44,538 bases of DNA from CAZRHR01 sp964599915. GTDB taxonomy: Bacteria; Bacteroidota; Bacteroidia; CAIKAF01. The notes below the pieces were generated by a model. It was not told the DNA's origin. It ran no database searches and saw only the letters and a program-made list of their open reading frames with translations. The stretch lies in the NCBI GenBank assembly GCA_964599915.1, contig CAZRHR010000014.1, forward strand, positions 1 to 44,538, written 5' to 3'. Both the position numbers and the translations under genes were made by a program. This document shows positions 16,871 through 25,267 of this stretch, piece after piece (the first letter of the stretch is position 1; each line of letters opens with the position of its first letter).

Positions 16871-18088
16871 TTACGCAGGTTTCATCCATTTAATACAAAG
16901 GTTTCCTTGGGAACTTTGGATGAAAATAAGGTACATCCCAGGTAGTAGATGTTGTACCGATGCCATGTGTTCCTGCGTATGAAGAACCTTTTGACCAAGT
17001 AAGTTGCGTAACTCAAAGTGGCGTAATGTTCCCTGATAAAGAAGTAGTTGTAGGGTTTGTTCCGTGGGGTGATAAAGGATAGAAACCTTTTCTTTTTCTG
17101 TGAGGTTTTGAAAAGACAAAGCGGGCGTTTGTCGGTACCAAGTGGTGGTGGTGTCTGTTTTAAAAAACTGGAATAACCGGTGAGCTACTTTGGCTTTTCC
17201 TAGAGGGCTGGGATGAACCCCATCGGTTTGTACATCTTCAGGGCAAAGCCAAACAAAACCATCTTGTCTAGGATTTTCGCCGTCGGCCCACACATGATCT
17301 GCCCATGCCAACCAAACGGCCGGGCTTTGAGCCTGGTTGAAGGCCAGGGCAGGATCTCCCGAAAGTTGTCTGTCGATAAGCCGACGAAAGGCCCAGTTGG
17401 TGTAATAGGCAAAGGGTTCAGGATTGCCACTTCCAGGATTGCTGTAGCCACCATAATCTCGTCCTGAACAAAAAACCTGTTTGAGGTTGGGAAATCTTTG
17501 CTTGAAAAGGTAAATAGATTGTAGGAATCGGGTTTCCATGCTGTCGATATGACTCAATCCTTCATTGGGGTTGAGGCCAGAGATATGTCTTGCTTGCATG
17601 AACCAAATCACTTGGACTTGTAAAGGGTGCAGTCCACTTTGTTGGAATTTTTGCTGAAGGAGTGGCCAATATTGGCTTGTGGTATCTAACATGGCCATAA
17701 TGTCATAACCACCCGAAGCCCCGTTTACCATGGTCATGGCGGGATTACGTTGGGCAAATAAAAGCGTACTGTCTCTTAACCCAGCAAAAAACATGTTGGC
17801 ATTGGACATGCCCATGGAAATGAATCCAATTTTTCCCTGTGCAGAAGGCTGTCCATTATTATCTAAAGGAAGAATGGTTTGGGCCAGCGCGATTCCTGCT
17901 TGTTGGTGAAATGCAGGCATAAGGTTGTTGCCTTGGCCGTAAAGCCCTCCGGACATTCCATGAAACCATTGGTTGCCTAAATCCGGGATGGGAATATTTC
18001 CGGTAGTATGATTTTGACATTGTTGAGCGGAAAGGTTTGGTATACCATATCCACCCCAAAGAAGCATACAAAGGATAAAATGCCTCAT
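16871..18088 (-). CDS. T9SS-exported SGNH-hydrolase-like protein
   Basis: A 405-residue secreted protein. It starts with a signal peptide ending at about residue 21 (NLSAQ). The body resembles SGNH/GDSL esterases or acyltransferases: an early block SMGMSNANMF (about 91-100), with Ser where the GDS nucleophile would be; NGASGGYD; a conserved late block VQTDGVHPSPLGKAKVA, whose Asp and His would complete the triad. From about residue 330 a divergent T9SS type A sorting domain follows: ILYHPTEQTLQLLL, ELRNLLGQKVL and LPGMYLIFIQ match the usual YPNP / D..G..V / L..G.Y pattern. Export through T9SS to the surface is expected. The GDS motif is not canonical, so enzyme activity is not certain. Confidence 0.72.
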   Translation of the reverse strand: MRHFILCMLLWGGYGIPNLSAQQCQNHTTGNIPIPDLGNQWFHGMSGGLYGQGNNLMPAFHQQAGIALAQTILPLDNNGQPSAQGKIGFISMGMSNANMFFAGLRDSTLLFAQRNPAMTMVNGASGGYDIMAMLDTTSQYWPLLQQKFQQSGLHPLQVQVIWFMQARHISGLNPNEGLSHIDSMETRFLQSIYLFKQRFPNLKQVFCSGRDYGGYSNPGSGNPEPFAYYTNWAFRRLIDRQLSGDPALAFNQAQSPAVWLAWADHVWADGENPRQDGFVWLCPEDVQTDGVHPSPLGKAKVAHRLFQFFKTDTTTTWYRQTPALSFQNLTEKEKVSILYHPTEQTLQLLLYQGTLRHFELRNLLGQKVLHTQEHMASVQHLLPGMYLIFIQSSQGNLCIKWMKPA

Positions 18089-18152
18089 GGTGTTCCAATT
18101 TAATCCCTAAATATAAGAAGGAAGGAAAGGAATCCTGGTTAAACGCTTTCCC

Positions 18153-19019
18153 TTATTCCCAAGAAAAAACCTTGTCGTCTATGCTGGGGTTGACAAGTAA
18201 AAGGATGTAACTGTATTTTTCAAAAATGCCTTGATCGTCGTGGACTTCTTGGTATATAGGCATGAGGTTGATTTTGTCCACGTATAAATAAACCCTTTTG
18301 GCATAAATGTTTGGAATCATGATTTGGTCGCCTGGTCGGGCTTTGTCATACCAGCTGAAGCCATTTCTTTCTAAAATAAGATATGGATTTAAATACAGTC
18401 TTCTGGCGAGCGTTTCAATGGATTCGCCCGGCTTTAGGGTGTATTTTTCCCAAGTGAAGTTAGGGTATTGTAAAAGGAGTTTATGGCATTTTCGGTTGTC
18501 CCATGTGATTTCACCTTCATACTTGCATAGTTCGTCGAAGCGGTCTTCTTTATCGGCTCGTTCTTTTAAATGAAAAATGAGTTTCCGTGTAAATTCAAGA
18601 CCGGATTCTAGTAAGGTGTGGTGTTCACCCTTTCTCATGCCTTTGGATTGGGGATCCATGTCCGGCTGAAGCCATGCCAGCCATCTGGATGCAAGGTGAA
18701 TATGGGCTTGGTTGTTGTTTTTCCCTTCTTGATACCAAACTTGCATGCCCGGATTAGGTTCATAGAAATACAGTGAAAGCGAAAACGGCTGTTTTCTGTA
18801 ATGAACGAGCATTTCTTTTTTCTCCATTTTTCCTGCAAACCGTTCTTCTTTCACAAAACGATATTTGAGGGTTTGCACTTGCTGCAAGGCGCTCAGCATT
18901 TGGGTAAGCACTTGTCGGTTGGTTTGTGCTTGGGTGGTAGGTACAAGAAAAAGGAAAGGAAGGAAGAGTGCGCCACGTACACAAAATGTTTTGGGCAGGG
19001 AGAAAGCAATTGGCATCAT
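18153..19019 (-). CDS. DUF1571 envelope protein with an embedded LysM domain
   Basis: A 288-residue exported protein. The signal peptide is MMPIAFSLPKTF...FLFLVPTTQAQ. Residues about 30-190 match DUF1571, a LolA/LolB-like lipid-binding fold: QTLKYRFVKEERFAGKMEKK, a YEPNPGMQVWY strand and MRKGEHHTLLESGLEF. Inside the fold, between NFTWEKYTLKPGESIETLARR and PGDQIMIPN (about 200-245), sits a LysM-like module that should bind peptidoglycan. The protein then returns to the beta sheet (RVYLYVDKINLMPIYQEVHDDQG). A periplasmic role linking lipids or lipoproteins to the cell wall is plausible but inferred. The ORF is open back to 19253, but that 78-residue front crosses a structured intergenic element and is not protein-like, so I start at ATG 19019. 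Confidence 0.78.
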   Translation of the reverse strand: MMPIAFSLPKTFCVRGALFLPFLFLVPTTQAQTNRQVLTQMLSALQQVQTLKYRFVKEERFAGKMEKKEMLVHYRKQPFSLSLYFYEPNPGMQVWYQEGKNNNQAHIHLASRWLAWLQPDMDPQSKGMRKGEHHTLLESGLEFTRKLIFHLKERADKEDRFDELCKYEGEITWDNRKCHKLLLQYPNFTWEKYTLKPGESIETLARRLYLNPYLILERNGFSWYDKARPGDQIMIPNIYAKRVYLYVDKINLMPIYQEVHDDQGIFEKYSYILLLVNPSIDDKVFSWE

Positions 19020-19117
19020 GAGGATGTGAACGAAAAATCGATTAAAAACGTATGGTAATGTACAAAACTTAGGATTTTCTTGAGGTATGTTCGTTGATCT
19101 GGTTTCAACGGGTTGCC

Positions 19118-19253
19118 GCACGAGGGGGCGCAGCGGATAGCCCGGACCCGCGCAAAGGGCGCCTTCAAGGCCCTTTTTGCGGGGAGGACTTGCAGCGAAG
19201 CACCCGGTGCTGCCCAGAAAACTCCATTTTAAACAGGAGAGTTTATGCAGCAC
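19118..19253. repeat. GC-rich structured intergenic element (two repeat arms plus hairpins)
   Basis: Within the 370-base divergent gap (19020-19389) lies a GC-rich block. Two similar arms (19118-19143 and 19179-19205; shared pattern GGGnnnTnCGCTGC on the minus strand) flank a long hairpin at 19147-19183. That hairpin is CCCGCGCAAAGGGC pairing with GCCCTTTTTGCGGG (one mismatch, one G-T). A second hairpin follows: GTGCTGC (19207-19213) with GCAGCAC (19247-19253), and inner pairing AAACTC with GAGTTT. The minus-strand wording (GGGCTATCCGCTGC..CCCTCGTGC) recalls intergenic sequences I know from many Bacteroidota genomes, but that is memory only. It may be a dispersed repeat or a structured RNA. 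Confidence 0.55.
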
Positions 19254-19354
19254 GTGCCAAAAATTAAAGTAAAATATGGGTGATGCACAATGTTTTGCCG
19301 GGAATTTCGTTCATGGAGCCAAAGCAAAACCGGGCAAAAACCCACCGGTGTGGC

Positions 19355-19385
19355 TTGGGTAATTCAAGGGTTTACGTTATATTGG
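19355..19385 (+). promoter_or_regulatory. Promoter for the MltD-like gene
   Basis: TTG at 19355-19357, a 20-base spacer, then TATATTGG at 19378-19385 (one mismatch to TAnnTTTG). The ATG at 19390 follows after four bases, so the transcript would be leaderless or nearly so; an ATG at 19399 is the alternative start. Confidence 0.45.
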
Positions 19386-19389
19386 TGCC

Positions 19390-20859
19390 ATGCGGAGAAT
19401 GATATTGGTGGCCTTTGGCCTATTTTGGATGTTGGGTATTGCGCATGCTTTCAGGGTGTTCGGACCTGGGGATACATTGAGGTTGAATCCTCCCCAGAAA
19501 GATGATCCTGTGGCTGCTATGCTGGACAGCCTAGATGTACTCAACTATTTCAAGTTGCAACGCAGCTTGTCTGAAAATCAGCGTGGAACCTTGCGAAGTT
19601 TGCCTTCCGATTCTGTTCCTGTGGTCAGCGAAGTCATCTTGCGACAAAGGATGGCCAAACTGGATGCGGCCAGTCCTTTTCCTCTGGAATATCATCCAGA
19701 TGTAAAAGCCTATATCGACATGTATGCCATGCGTAAACGGGGTTCAGTACAACGAATGCTTGGTATGGCGGAATTGTATTTCCCCATGTTCGAGGAAAAA
19801 TTGGCGCGTCATAAAATGCCACTTGAGCTCAAGTACCTAGCCATTATTGAGTCTGCCCTCAATCCCATTGCAAAATCCAAAGCCGGCGCTTCAGGATTAT
19901 GGCAATTTATGTTTGGAACCGGAAAATTAATGGGGCTTGAAATCAATTCTTATGTCGATGAGCGTTTGGATCCCGAAAAAGCGACAGATGCCGCTTGTCG
20001 CTACCTTAAATATCTACATAAGCTATATGACGACTGGGCGCTGGCGCTTGCCGCCTATAACTGTGGTCCCGGAAATGTGAATAAAGCCATCCGCCGCGCA
20101 GGAGGAAAAAAGTCGTACTGGGAATTGCGGCCCTTTTTGCCCAGAGAAACGGCGGGATATGTGCCTGCATTTATTGCGGCCAATTATGTTATGACTTACC
20201 ACAAAGAGCACAACCTCCATGCGGTGAAACCCAAGTATCACTGGTATGAGGTAGATTCTGTGATGGTGAAAAGAAAGGTTAGCTTCCAGCAAGTGTCCAC
20301 CTTTTTGGGTATGCCCATGGAAGACCTGCGTATGCTGAATCCATCCTATATTTTGGATGTGATTCCAGCGTCTGAGAAAGGCCGTCCCTTGTATTTACCC
20401 AAACTTTTGTTGGGAGATTTTATAACCAATGAGCCGCAGATTTATCAGTTTTTACAAACGCCACAAGAACCCCTTCAGGCGGATACAGCCATGACCAGCC
20501 ATGGCTATAAAATGCTGGAGCATGTCGTAAGCCATGGAGAGTACATCAGTCAGATAGCCATGAAGTACCGGGTTTTGCCGGATTCCATTATGAGTTGGAA
20601 CCAATTGAAGTCCCAGTCTCTTCATGCCGGCCAGCAATTGCGGGTGTATGTGCCGGTAGAAAGTACGCTTTCTGCTCCGGAAGTTACGCCTCGGCCTCAG
20701 CCCAGCAGTTCAGATATAAAATACCATACCGTTCGTTCCGGCGAGACCCTTTGGGCCATTGCCAAGAAATACGGCATGGGCCTAGAGGAAATTAAGCGTT
20801 TGAATGGTTTGCGTTCAGATCGCATTGCCGCGGGACAAAAGTTGAAGGTAAGACGATGA
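19390..20859 (+). CDS. mltD: MltD-like membrane-bound lytic murein transglycosylase with LysM domains
   Basis: A 489-residue periplasmic enzyme that cleaves glycan strands of peptidoglycan with formation of 1,6-anhydro-MurNAc. The signal peptide ends near residue 20 (GIAHA). The SLT domain spans about 130-280: Glu154 in IIESALNP is the catalytic acid, followed by SKAGASGLWQFM, and later ALAAYNCGPGNVNKAI and PRETAGYVPAFIAA, all standard for family 1 enzymes. Then come a LysM-like stretch (about 285-340), a LysM (about 375-425; HVVSHGEYISQIA...GQQL.VYVP) and a good C-terminal LysM (443-489; YHTVRSGETLWAIAKKYG). The stop overlaps the start of the DUF4837 gene by four bases. Confidence 0.92.
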   Translation: MRRMILVAFGLFWMLGIAHAFRVFGPGDTLRLNPPQKDDPVAAMLDSLDVLNYFKLQRSLSENQRGTLRSLPSDSVPVVSEVILRQRMAKLDAASPFPLEYHPDVKAYIDMYAMRKRGSVQRMLGMAELYFPMFEEKLARHKMPLELKYLAIIESALNPIAKSKAGASGLWQFMFGTGKLMGLEINSYVDERLDPEKATDAACRYLKYLHKLYDDWALALAAYNCGPGNVNKAIRRAGGKKSYWELRPFLPRETAGYVPAFIAANYVMTYHKEHNLHAVKPKYHWYEVDSVMVKRKVSFQQVSTFLGMPMEDLRMLNPSYILDVIPASEKGRPLYLPKLLLGDFITNEPQIYQFLQTPQEPLQADTAMTSHGYKMLEHVVSHGEYISQIAMKYRVLPDSIMSWNQLKSQSLHAGQQLRVYVPVESTLSAPEVTPRPQPSSSDIKYHTVRSGETLWAIAKKYGMGLEEIKRLNGLRSDRIAAGQKLKVRR

Positions 20860-21863
20860 AAAACATTGGGTTTGCGCTATGGATGAGTTTGTGGGTTCTT
20901 TGGGGTTGTGGCCCCTCCGCCCCCTTATTACCCAAAGCGACCGGAGTGGAAGGCGACCTTTTATTGGTGGTGGATGCGCCATATTGGAAAAACCATCCCA
21001 TTGGAGATTCCTTAAAGCAATTTTTTCAGCGTGAGTTTGTTGGCTTGCCGCAAGTAGAACCCACATGGAAATTGGCCCATGTGAAAGGAGATGATTTTAA
21101 CCAGGGCTTTGCACGGAACAGGAACATCTTTATGGCGGTGATTCAAGAGGATCAACCCGGCATTGCTCCTTTTATAGAATGGGGAGAAGATGTGTATGCC
21201 AAAGGGCAGTTGATTTGCCGTATAGTTGCGAGTGATCCTGGCCATTGGCTTCAGTTTTTCAGTACCCAAAAGGCGGAGATTCATGCCCGGTTCAGGGCTT
21301 GGGATATGCGCAGTTTGAAGCAGCGCATCATGGCCCAGCCGTCCAAAAGCGCCATGGATACGTTGCGCACCCGGATGGGGATTTCCATGGTGATAGATGA
21401 TGGGTTTGTGCCCGTTTTCGTAAGAAAAAATGTGGTTGTTTCTACTTACGAAGCCATTCGCAGGGAAGATGGAATGGATTTACAAGTGTCCAAAGGACTC
21501 ATGACCGCGCGAATGCCCTATGTTTCTGTGGAGATGTTTCAGAAGGAAACCTTGGGTCGTATATGTGATTCACTAACGGCCATGGTCTATCATGGGGAAA
21601 AGGAAGGTTCTGTGATGATGATAGAACCCCGGATGGTGACCGACAGTGCTTATGTAGATTTCGATGGTCGCTACGCCATGGAACTTCGGGGTTTGTGGCG
21701 GATGAGTGCTGAAATTAAAGGTGGTCCATTTTTGATGTATGCAGTGCATGATGCGGCCAAAAATGAGTTGGTGGTTTTACATGGCTTTATTTTTTCACCA
21801 GGGGTGGATAAGCGGCAGGCAATGCTTCAGTTGGAGGCCATGTTGAGGTCGGCGAAGTGGTGA
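20856..21863 (+). CDS. DUF4837 family lipoprotein
   Basis: A 335-residue lipoprotein of a family largely confined to Bacteroidota, function unknown. The lipobox is LWGC with Cys18. Family features include GDLLLVVDAPYWKNHPIGDSLKQFF near the front, the ARNRNIFMAVIQ strand, a central DMRSLKQRI...LRTRMGISMVIDDGFV helix-strand unit and the late FLMYAVHDAAKNELVVLHGFIFSPGVDKRQ. The ATG overlaps the end of the lytic transglycosylase (ATGA), implying translational coupling and a shared role in the cell envelope. The 152 bases to the next, convergent gene contain no clear terminator that I can see. Confidence 0.88.
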   Translation: MKNIGFALWMSLWVLWGCGPSAPLLPKATGVEGDLLLVVDAPYWKNHPIGDSLKQFFQREFVGLPQVEPTWKLAHVKGDDFNQGFARNRNIFMAVIQEDQPGIAPFIEWGEDVYAKGQLICRIVASDPGHWLQFFSTQKAEIHARFRAWDMRSLKQRIMAQPSKSAMDTLRTRMGISMVIDDGFVPVFVRKNVVVSTYEAIRREDGMDLQVSKGLMTARMPYVSVEMFQKETLGRICDSLTAMVYHGEKEGSVMMIEPRMVTDSAYVDFDGRYAMELRGLWRMSAEIKGGPFLMYAVHDAAKNELVVLHGFIFSPGVDKRQAMLQLEAMLRSAKW

Positions 21864-22015
21864 GTTAATAACAATACTTAGTGTCTTTTTTCGTTTAAAG
21901 TCTTGTTAGTCATGTATTCGTGAGCCACTTCTTTACGGCACGAGTTGGAAAAGTAGCAAACGCGACCTTTTCAAAAAAAGTCATATGCAAAGGTGATTTT
22001 TAGGCTCTTTGGATA

Positions 22016-23020
22016 CTAAAACCTCGCCAACTCAAACTTAGGATATCCACGTACCCCTGCATCATTCACAAAGCCAATAAAACGCATTTTATAATACAAG
22101 CCACCGGTGTCTCTAATCATAAAAACCCGGTTGACCTCCACGACATAACTTTCGGTGTCGAAACTATAGGTTTTCCAGTCGTAGCCAATAACATCCCTCA
22201 CCCGTGTAAAGGTGTAATTTGGAATATCTGAAAACAGAATGTCTGAAAAAGGCGTAGTAAAATCCCTTGCTACCTCTACTTCATAGGGATTGATTAATAC
22301 TCCGTTGACGCTATATTCCTCATAAATACCTGTGCTGGTGTTCAACACCCTTCCGGTGTATTGGGTGAAAACCAAATCCCAATTGGCCGAAGCCGGCTCA
22401 ATGTCCGGCAAAGGATTATCTGCATGTATTTTAAGATATGAGAAACTGCGGTCTGGTGTTCGCAATACGTTGAGCAAAGTATCTTGTGTGTTGTTAAGGT
22501 TGGCCATTCTCACAACATAGCCATCCTCATCTACACTTTGAATTTGGATTTTTTTCCGTCCCATGGTGTTCCCCTGTGGGGTAAAACCTAAATCCAATAC
22601 AAAAACCACATTTCGCACGGTGGGTGTGCCGGATGAAAGGTCAGCCCAACCTCTGAGCGCCATAGAATCCGGTGCCGCTGTAGGTGCATCCGTTTGCCAT
22701 GGGGCGCCTGCTGCCACCGAAGTTACATTTTCAAACGATTGTCCTTCTACGGCCAAAGCCCTCATGAAACGTGCTGAATTTAAATGGATTTCCCACATGC
22801 CCGGACGGGCGTCAAAAGCAAGATCCCATGCATCCCGAGAAACGTTTTTTACAATGGATTCTGTGCCAAGGTCCACAAAAATTTGGGTGTCATACAAAGG
22901 ACCCATGGGAATGGTCATGACAGAAACACCGGGTGGCGATTGATACGGTGGAACCGGGGTGTCTTCTTCAAAACATCCCCAAACAAAGAATAGACTAAAA
23001 ATCAGCCATGCGTGTCTCAT
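22016..23020 (-). CDS. HmuY-family heme-binding lipoprotein
   Basis: A 334-residue lipoprotein (lipobox VWGC, Cys16) of the HmuY hemophore family, which captures heme outside the cell and passes it to a TonB-dependent receptor. The family pattern is visible: an early strand before SRDAWDLAFDARPGMWEIHLNS (about 60-81), a middle DTLLNVLRTPDRSFSYLKI, ANWDLVFTQYTGRV, and the closing IGYDWKTYSFDTESYVV...YYKMRFIGFVNDAGVRGYPKFE. The start overlaps the receptor's stop by four bases, so it is the third gene of the operon. The lipid anchor contrasts with the first HmuY of the operon, which has a T9SS sorting domain. Which residues bind heme cannot be decided from sequence alone. Confidence 0.83.
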   Translation of the reverse strand: MRHAWLIFSLFFVWGCFEEDTPVPPYQSPPGVSVMTIPMGPLYDTQIFVDLGTESIVKNVSRDAWDLAFDARPGMWEIHLNSARFMRALAVEGQSFENVTSVAAGAPWQTDAPTAAPDSMALRGWADLSSGTPTVRNVVFVLDLGFTPQGNTMGRKKIQIQSVDEDGYVVRMANLNNTQDTLLNVLRTPDRSFSYLKIHADNPLPDIEPASANWDLVFTQYTGRVLNTSTGIYEEYSVNGVLINPYEVEVARDFTTPFSDILFSDIPNYTFTRVRDVIGYDWKTYSFDTESYVVEVNRVFMIRDTGGLYYKMRFIGFVNDAGVRGYPKFELARF

Positions 23021-25263
23021 GATCCAATTTGAAAATTATACCTCAACGTTACGCCAAGTGAACGGCCCCACAAGGTAGGTAAAGTGGCTGAACCGGAACT
23101 ATGAGCTCCTCCGGAAGGTGCCGTTTGGCGAACATCCGTTACATTCAAAAGGTTCTTACCAATGACAATGACCTGTAAGCGGTTTTTAAAGAAGGATTGC
23201 GAATAACTCACATCTAAATTTGCAAAACTTCCAATGAGTCCTTCCATTAACACTTCAGTGTCAGTGTCTGGATCAATGGCCGTATACAGCACAGGCATGG
23301 TTCCTGTAAACTTAAAGAAACCTGTGAGTTTTCCCCTCCATTTGGGAAAAGATAGGGCTGCGTTGGTTTGGTACTCAGGATAAAATACCATGCGGTTGGT
23401 TTGACCGGCCAACGTATTTAAACCATTTTCTGTCCCGGTATAAGACATTCCCGCTCCCATGGAAAGGCGTGGACCGTCGTACTGTACTTGAAACCGCCCT
23501 CCTGCGGACCTAAAATAAGAAATGTTCTCATTTCTATAAATGATGGAATCGGGGGTGATGCTGGTGAGCACCAGACGAATTTGGTTATCAATGTCATTGA
23601 AAAATCCACCTAAAGTAAAATGCAAACGATGCTTGGTCTTAATCTTATGTTGATAGCCCAGTTGAAACTGGACGTTGTGAGATGTTTCTGAAGTGAGTTC
23701 AGGATTACCGAAAATCCGGTGGTTGATGTCTACAAACTCAAAGAAAAGTTCTTTTAGACTTGGGGCGCGAAATCCTCTGGCATAAGAGGCCCGAACATCC
23801 CAATTTTTCGCAAATCCATATTTTATGTGAAGAGATGGCGCCGGAACGGGGGTAAATCTGGAGTTCCAACCATACCGCACTCCGGGTTTCAACGTTAATT
23901 TGGGGTGTGGTTTATAAGTAATGGCCGCAAATCCGGCAGCGTCGATCATGTGCTGAAAGCCGTCTGTAATTCTTGGTCCACTGCCGGTTTCTGCATTGAA
24001 TTCATAACCAGCCTGAATCTGCCACCGAGAAGAGTCCGGCATGTAGGTATAGACCGACCGATTAAGCCAAAGCTGAAACTCATCTATGTTTTGCCCAATG
24101 GGGGTTTCCTCTAAGGTGACTAAATCCTTTCGGAACGACTCTCTCGTGCGTACAAAATGGCCATAAGAAGCCGTGATGTCCAAATGGTGATGATTTTTTA
24201 CAAATCCCTGTAGAAACAGGGCGTGGTTATGGCGAAGGGTTTCAAAATATTGGTCATTGGCAGAAACGAAGAAGGGGGCTTCCGGTCGGCCTTTGTTTTG
24301 AATTAGGTCCCTATAAAAGCTGCCCTGATAACGACCCTGTAGTCCGCCAAACCGATGGGAAATGGAAAGATCGGCCATGTATTGCTCTCTTGGTTTCCAC
24401 GTTCTCGCACGTGAAGGAACGGAGTCATTGGGACTAATACCGGCAAAAAAGTACCGGCCGCCCGAAATTTGAACCAAGGTTTTTTTGAATTGCAGCCCAA
24501 CAACTGCATCCAGGTTATATTGTCCTACCGATTCATAGTAGGTGCTCAAACGTCCTTCCAAAGCATGAGGCTGCTCTTTTTTGGTAATCAGGTTAATCAC
24601 GCCACCTAAGGCGTTGGTGCCAAATTGTACACTCATGGGGCCTTCCACGATTTCTACCTTGGCAATTTGGTTTAAGTTGATTTGGGCTAAATCAATATTG
24701 CCATCTAAACGGCCAATGACGGGCACACCGTCAATCATAATTTTTACATTTTCACCCCCTACACCTTGCATGGACATACCCGCGCCTAAAATGGCATCTT
24801 GGGTGATCCGAATATTTAAATCCTGGCTCAATAAATCGCGCAGGTTTTGTGCCCCTTGGGCTTGAATGCGTTGTTGATCAATAACGCGAACTTTATACAC
24901 CGACTCTTCGAGCCTAACGGGTGTGGCTTGTCCCGTTACTTGATAATCTGATAATTGATAGGGATTAGGTTGAAGTTGTTTCCGCAGTTCTCCCGCGTGA
25001 AAAAGCGTATCGGTCGTGCTTTGATATCCCATGTGAGATATTTTGACTACCACCGGGTTAGAAAACTCGAAGCGAACGGTTCCTTGTGCGTTGGTGATGT
25101 CCACTTTGGGTTTGGCGTTGCCTTGTAAAGGAAAAACCATCACATGGGCACCGAACATGGGTTTACCTTGTTCGTCCCGAATGTTCACCTCCAGCCCTTG
25201 GGCCGAGACCAGCCCGGCCCCAAGGAAGAAGGTTTGTAACGCTATGAGGAATTTAAAGAACAC
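23017..25263 (-). CDS. TonB-dependent outer-membrane receptor, HmuR-like
   Basis: A 748-residue TonB-dependent receptor, probably for heme, given that both flanking genes encode HmuY proteins. Signal peptide to about residue 21 (GLVSAQ). A carboxypeptidase-D regulatory-like domain at about 24-95 (VNIRDEQGKPMFGAHVMVFPL...) is typical of Bacteroidota receptors. Then the plug (about 110-230; LRDLLSQDLNIRI, NVKIMIDGVPVIGRLDG, VEIVEGPMSVQFGTNALGGVINLIT) and a 22-strand barrel ending at LGVTLRYNFQIGS. The start is GTG 25263, four bases after the stop of the upstream HmuY gene; there is no suitable ATG. Heme as ligand is inferred from context. Confidence 0.9.
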   Translation of the reverse strand: MFFKFLIALQTFFLGAGLVSAQGLEVNIRDEQGKPMFGAHVMVFPLQGNAKPKVDITNAQGTVRFEFSNPVVVKISHMGYQSTTDTLFHAGELRKQLQPNPYQLSDYQVTGQATPVRLEESVYKVRVIDQQRIQAQGAQNLRDLLSQDLNIRITQDAILGAGMSMQGVGGENVKIMIDGVPVIGRLDGNIDLAQINLNQIAKVEIVEGPMSVQFGTNALGGVINLITKKEQPHALEGRLSTYYESVGQYNLDAVVGLQFKKTLVQISGGRYFFAGISPNDSVPSRARTWKPREQYMADLSISHRFGGLQGRYQGSFYRDLIQNKGRPEAPFFVSANDQYFETLRHNHALFLQGFVKNHHHLDITASYGHFVRTRESFRKDLVTLEETPIGQNIDEFQLWLNRSVYTYMPDSSRWQIQAGYEFNAETGSGPRITDGFQHMIDAAGFAAITYKPHPKLTLKPGVRYGWNSRFTPVPAPSLHIKYGFAKNWDVRASYARGFRAPSLKELFFEFVDINHRIFGNPELTSETSHNVQFQLGYQHKIKTKHRLHFTLGGFFNDIDNQIRLVLTSITPDSIIYRNENISYFRSAGGRFQVQYDGPRLSMGAGMSYTGTENGLNTLAGQTNRMVFYPEYQTNAALSFPKWRGKLTGFFKFTGTMPVLYTAIDPDTDTEVLMEGLIGSFANLDVSYSQSFFKNRLQVIVIGKNLLNVTDVRQTAPSGGAHSSGSATLPTLWGRSLGVTLRYNFQIGS

Positions 25264-25267
25264 AGGT

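Noticed and set aside
19019..19253. Extension of the LysM/DUF1571 gene to 19253 (78 extra residues)
   Set aside because: It crosses the GC-rich hairpin element, removes the normal signal peptide from the N-terminus and is not protein-like.
21864..22015. Imperfect hairpin (TTGGAAAAGT / ACCTTTTCAA) between DUF4837 and HmuY genes as terminator
   Set aside because: The stem needs bulges and no T run lies at the right side for either gene.
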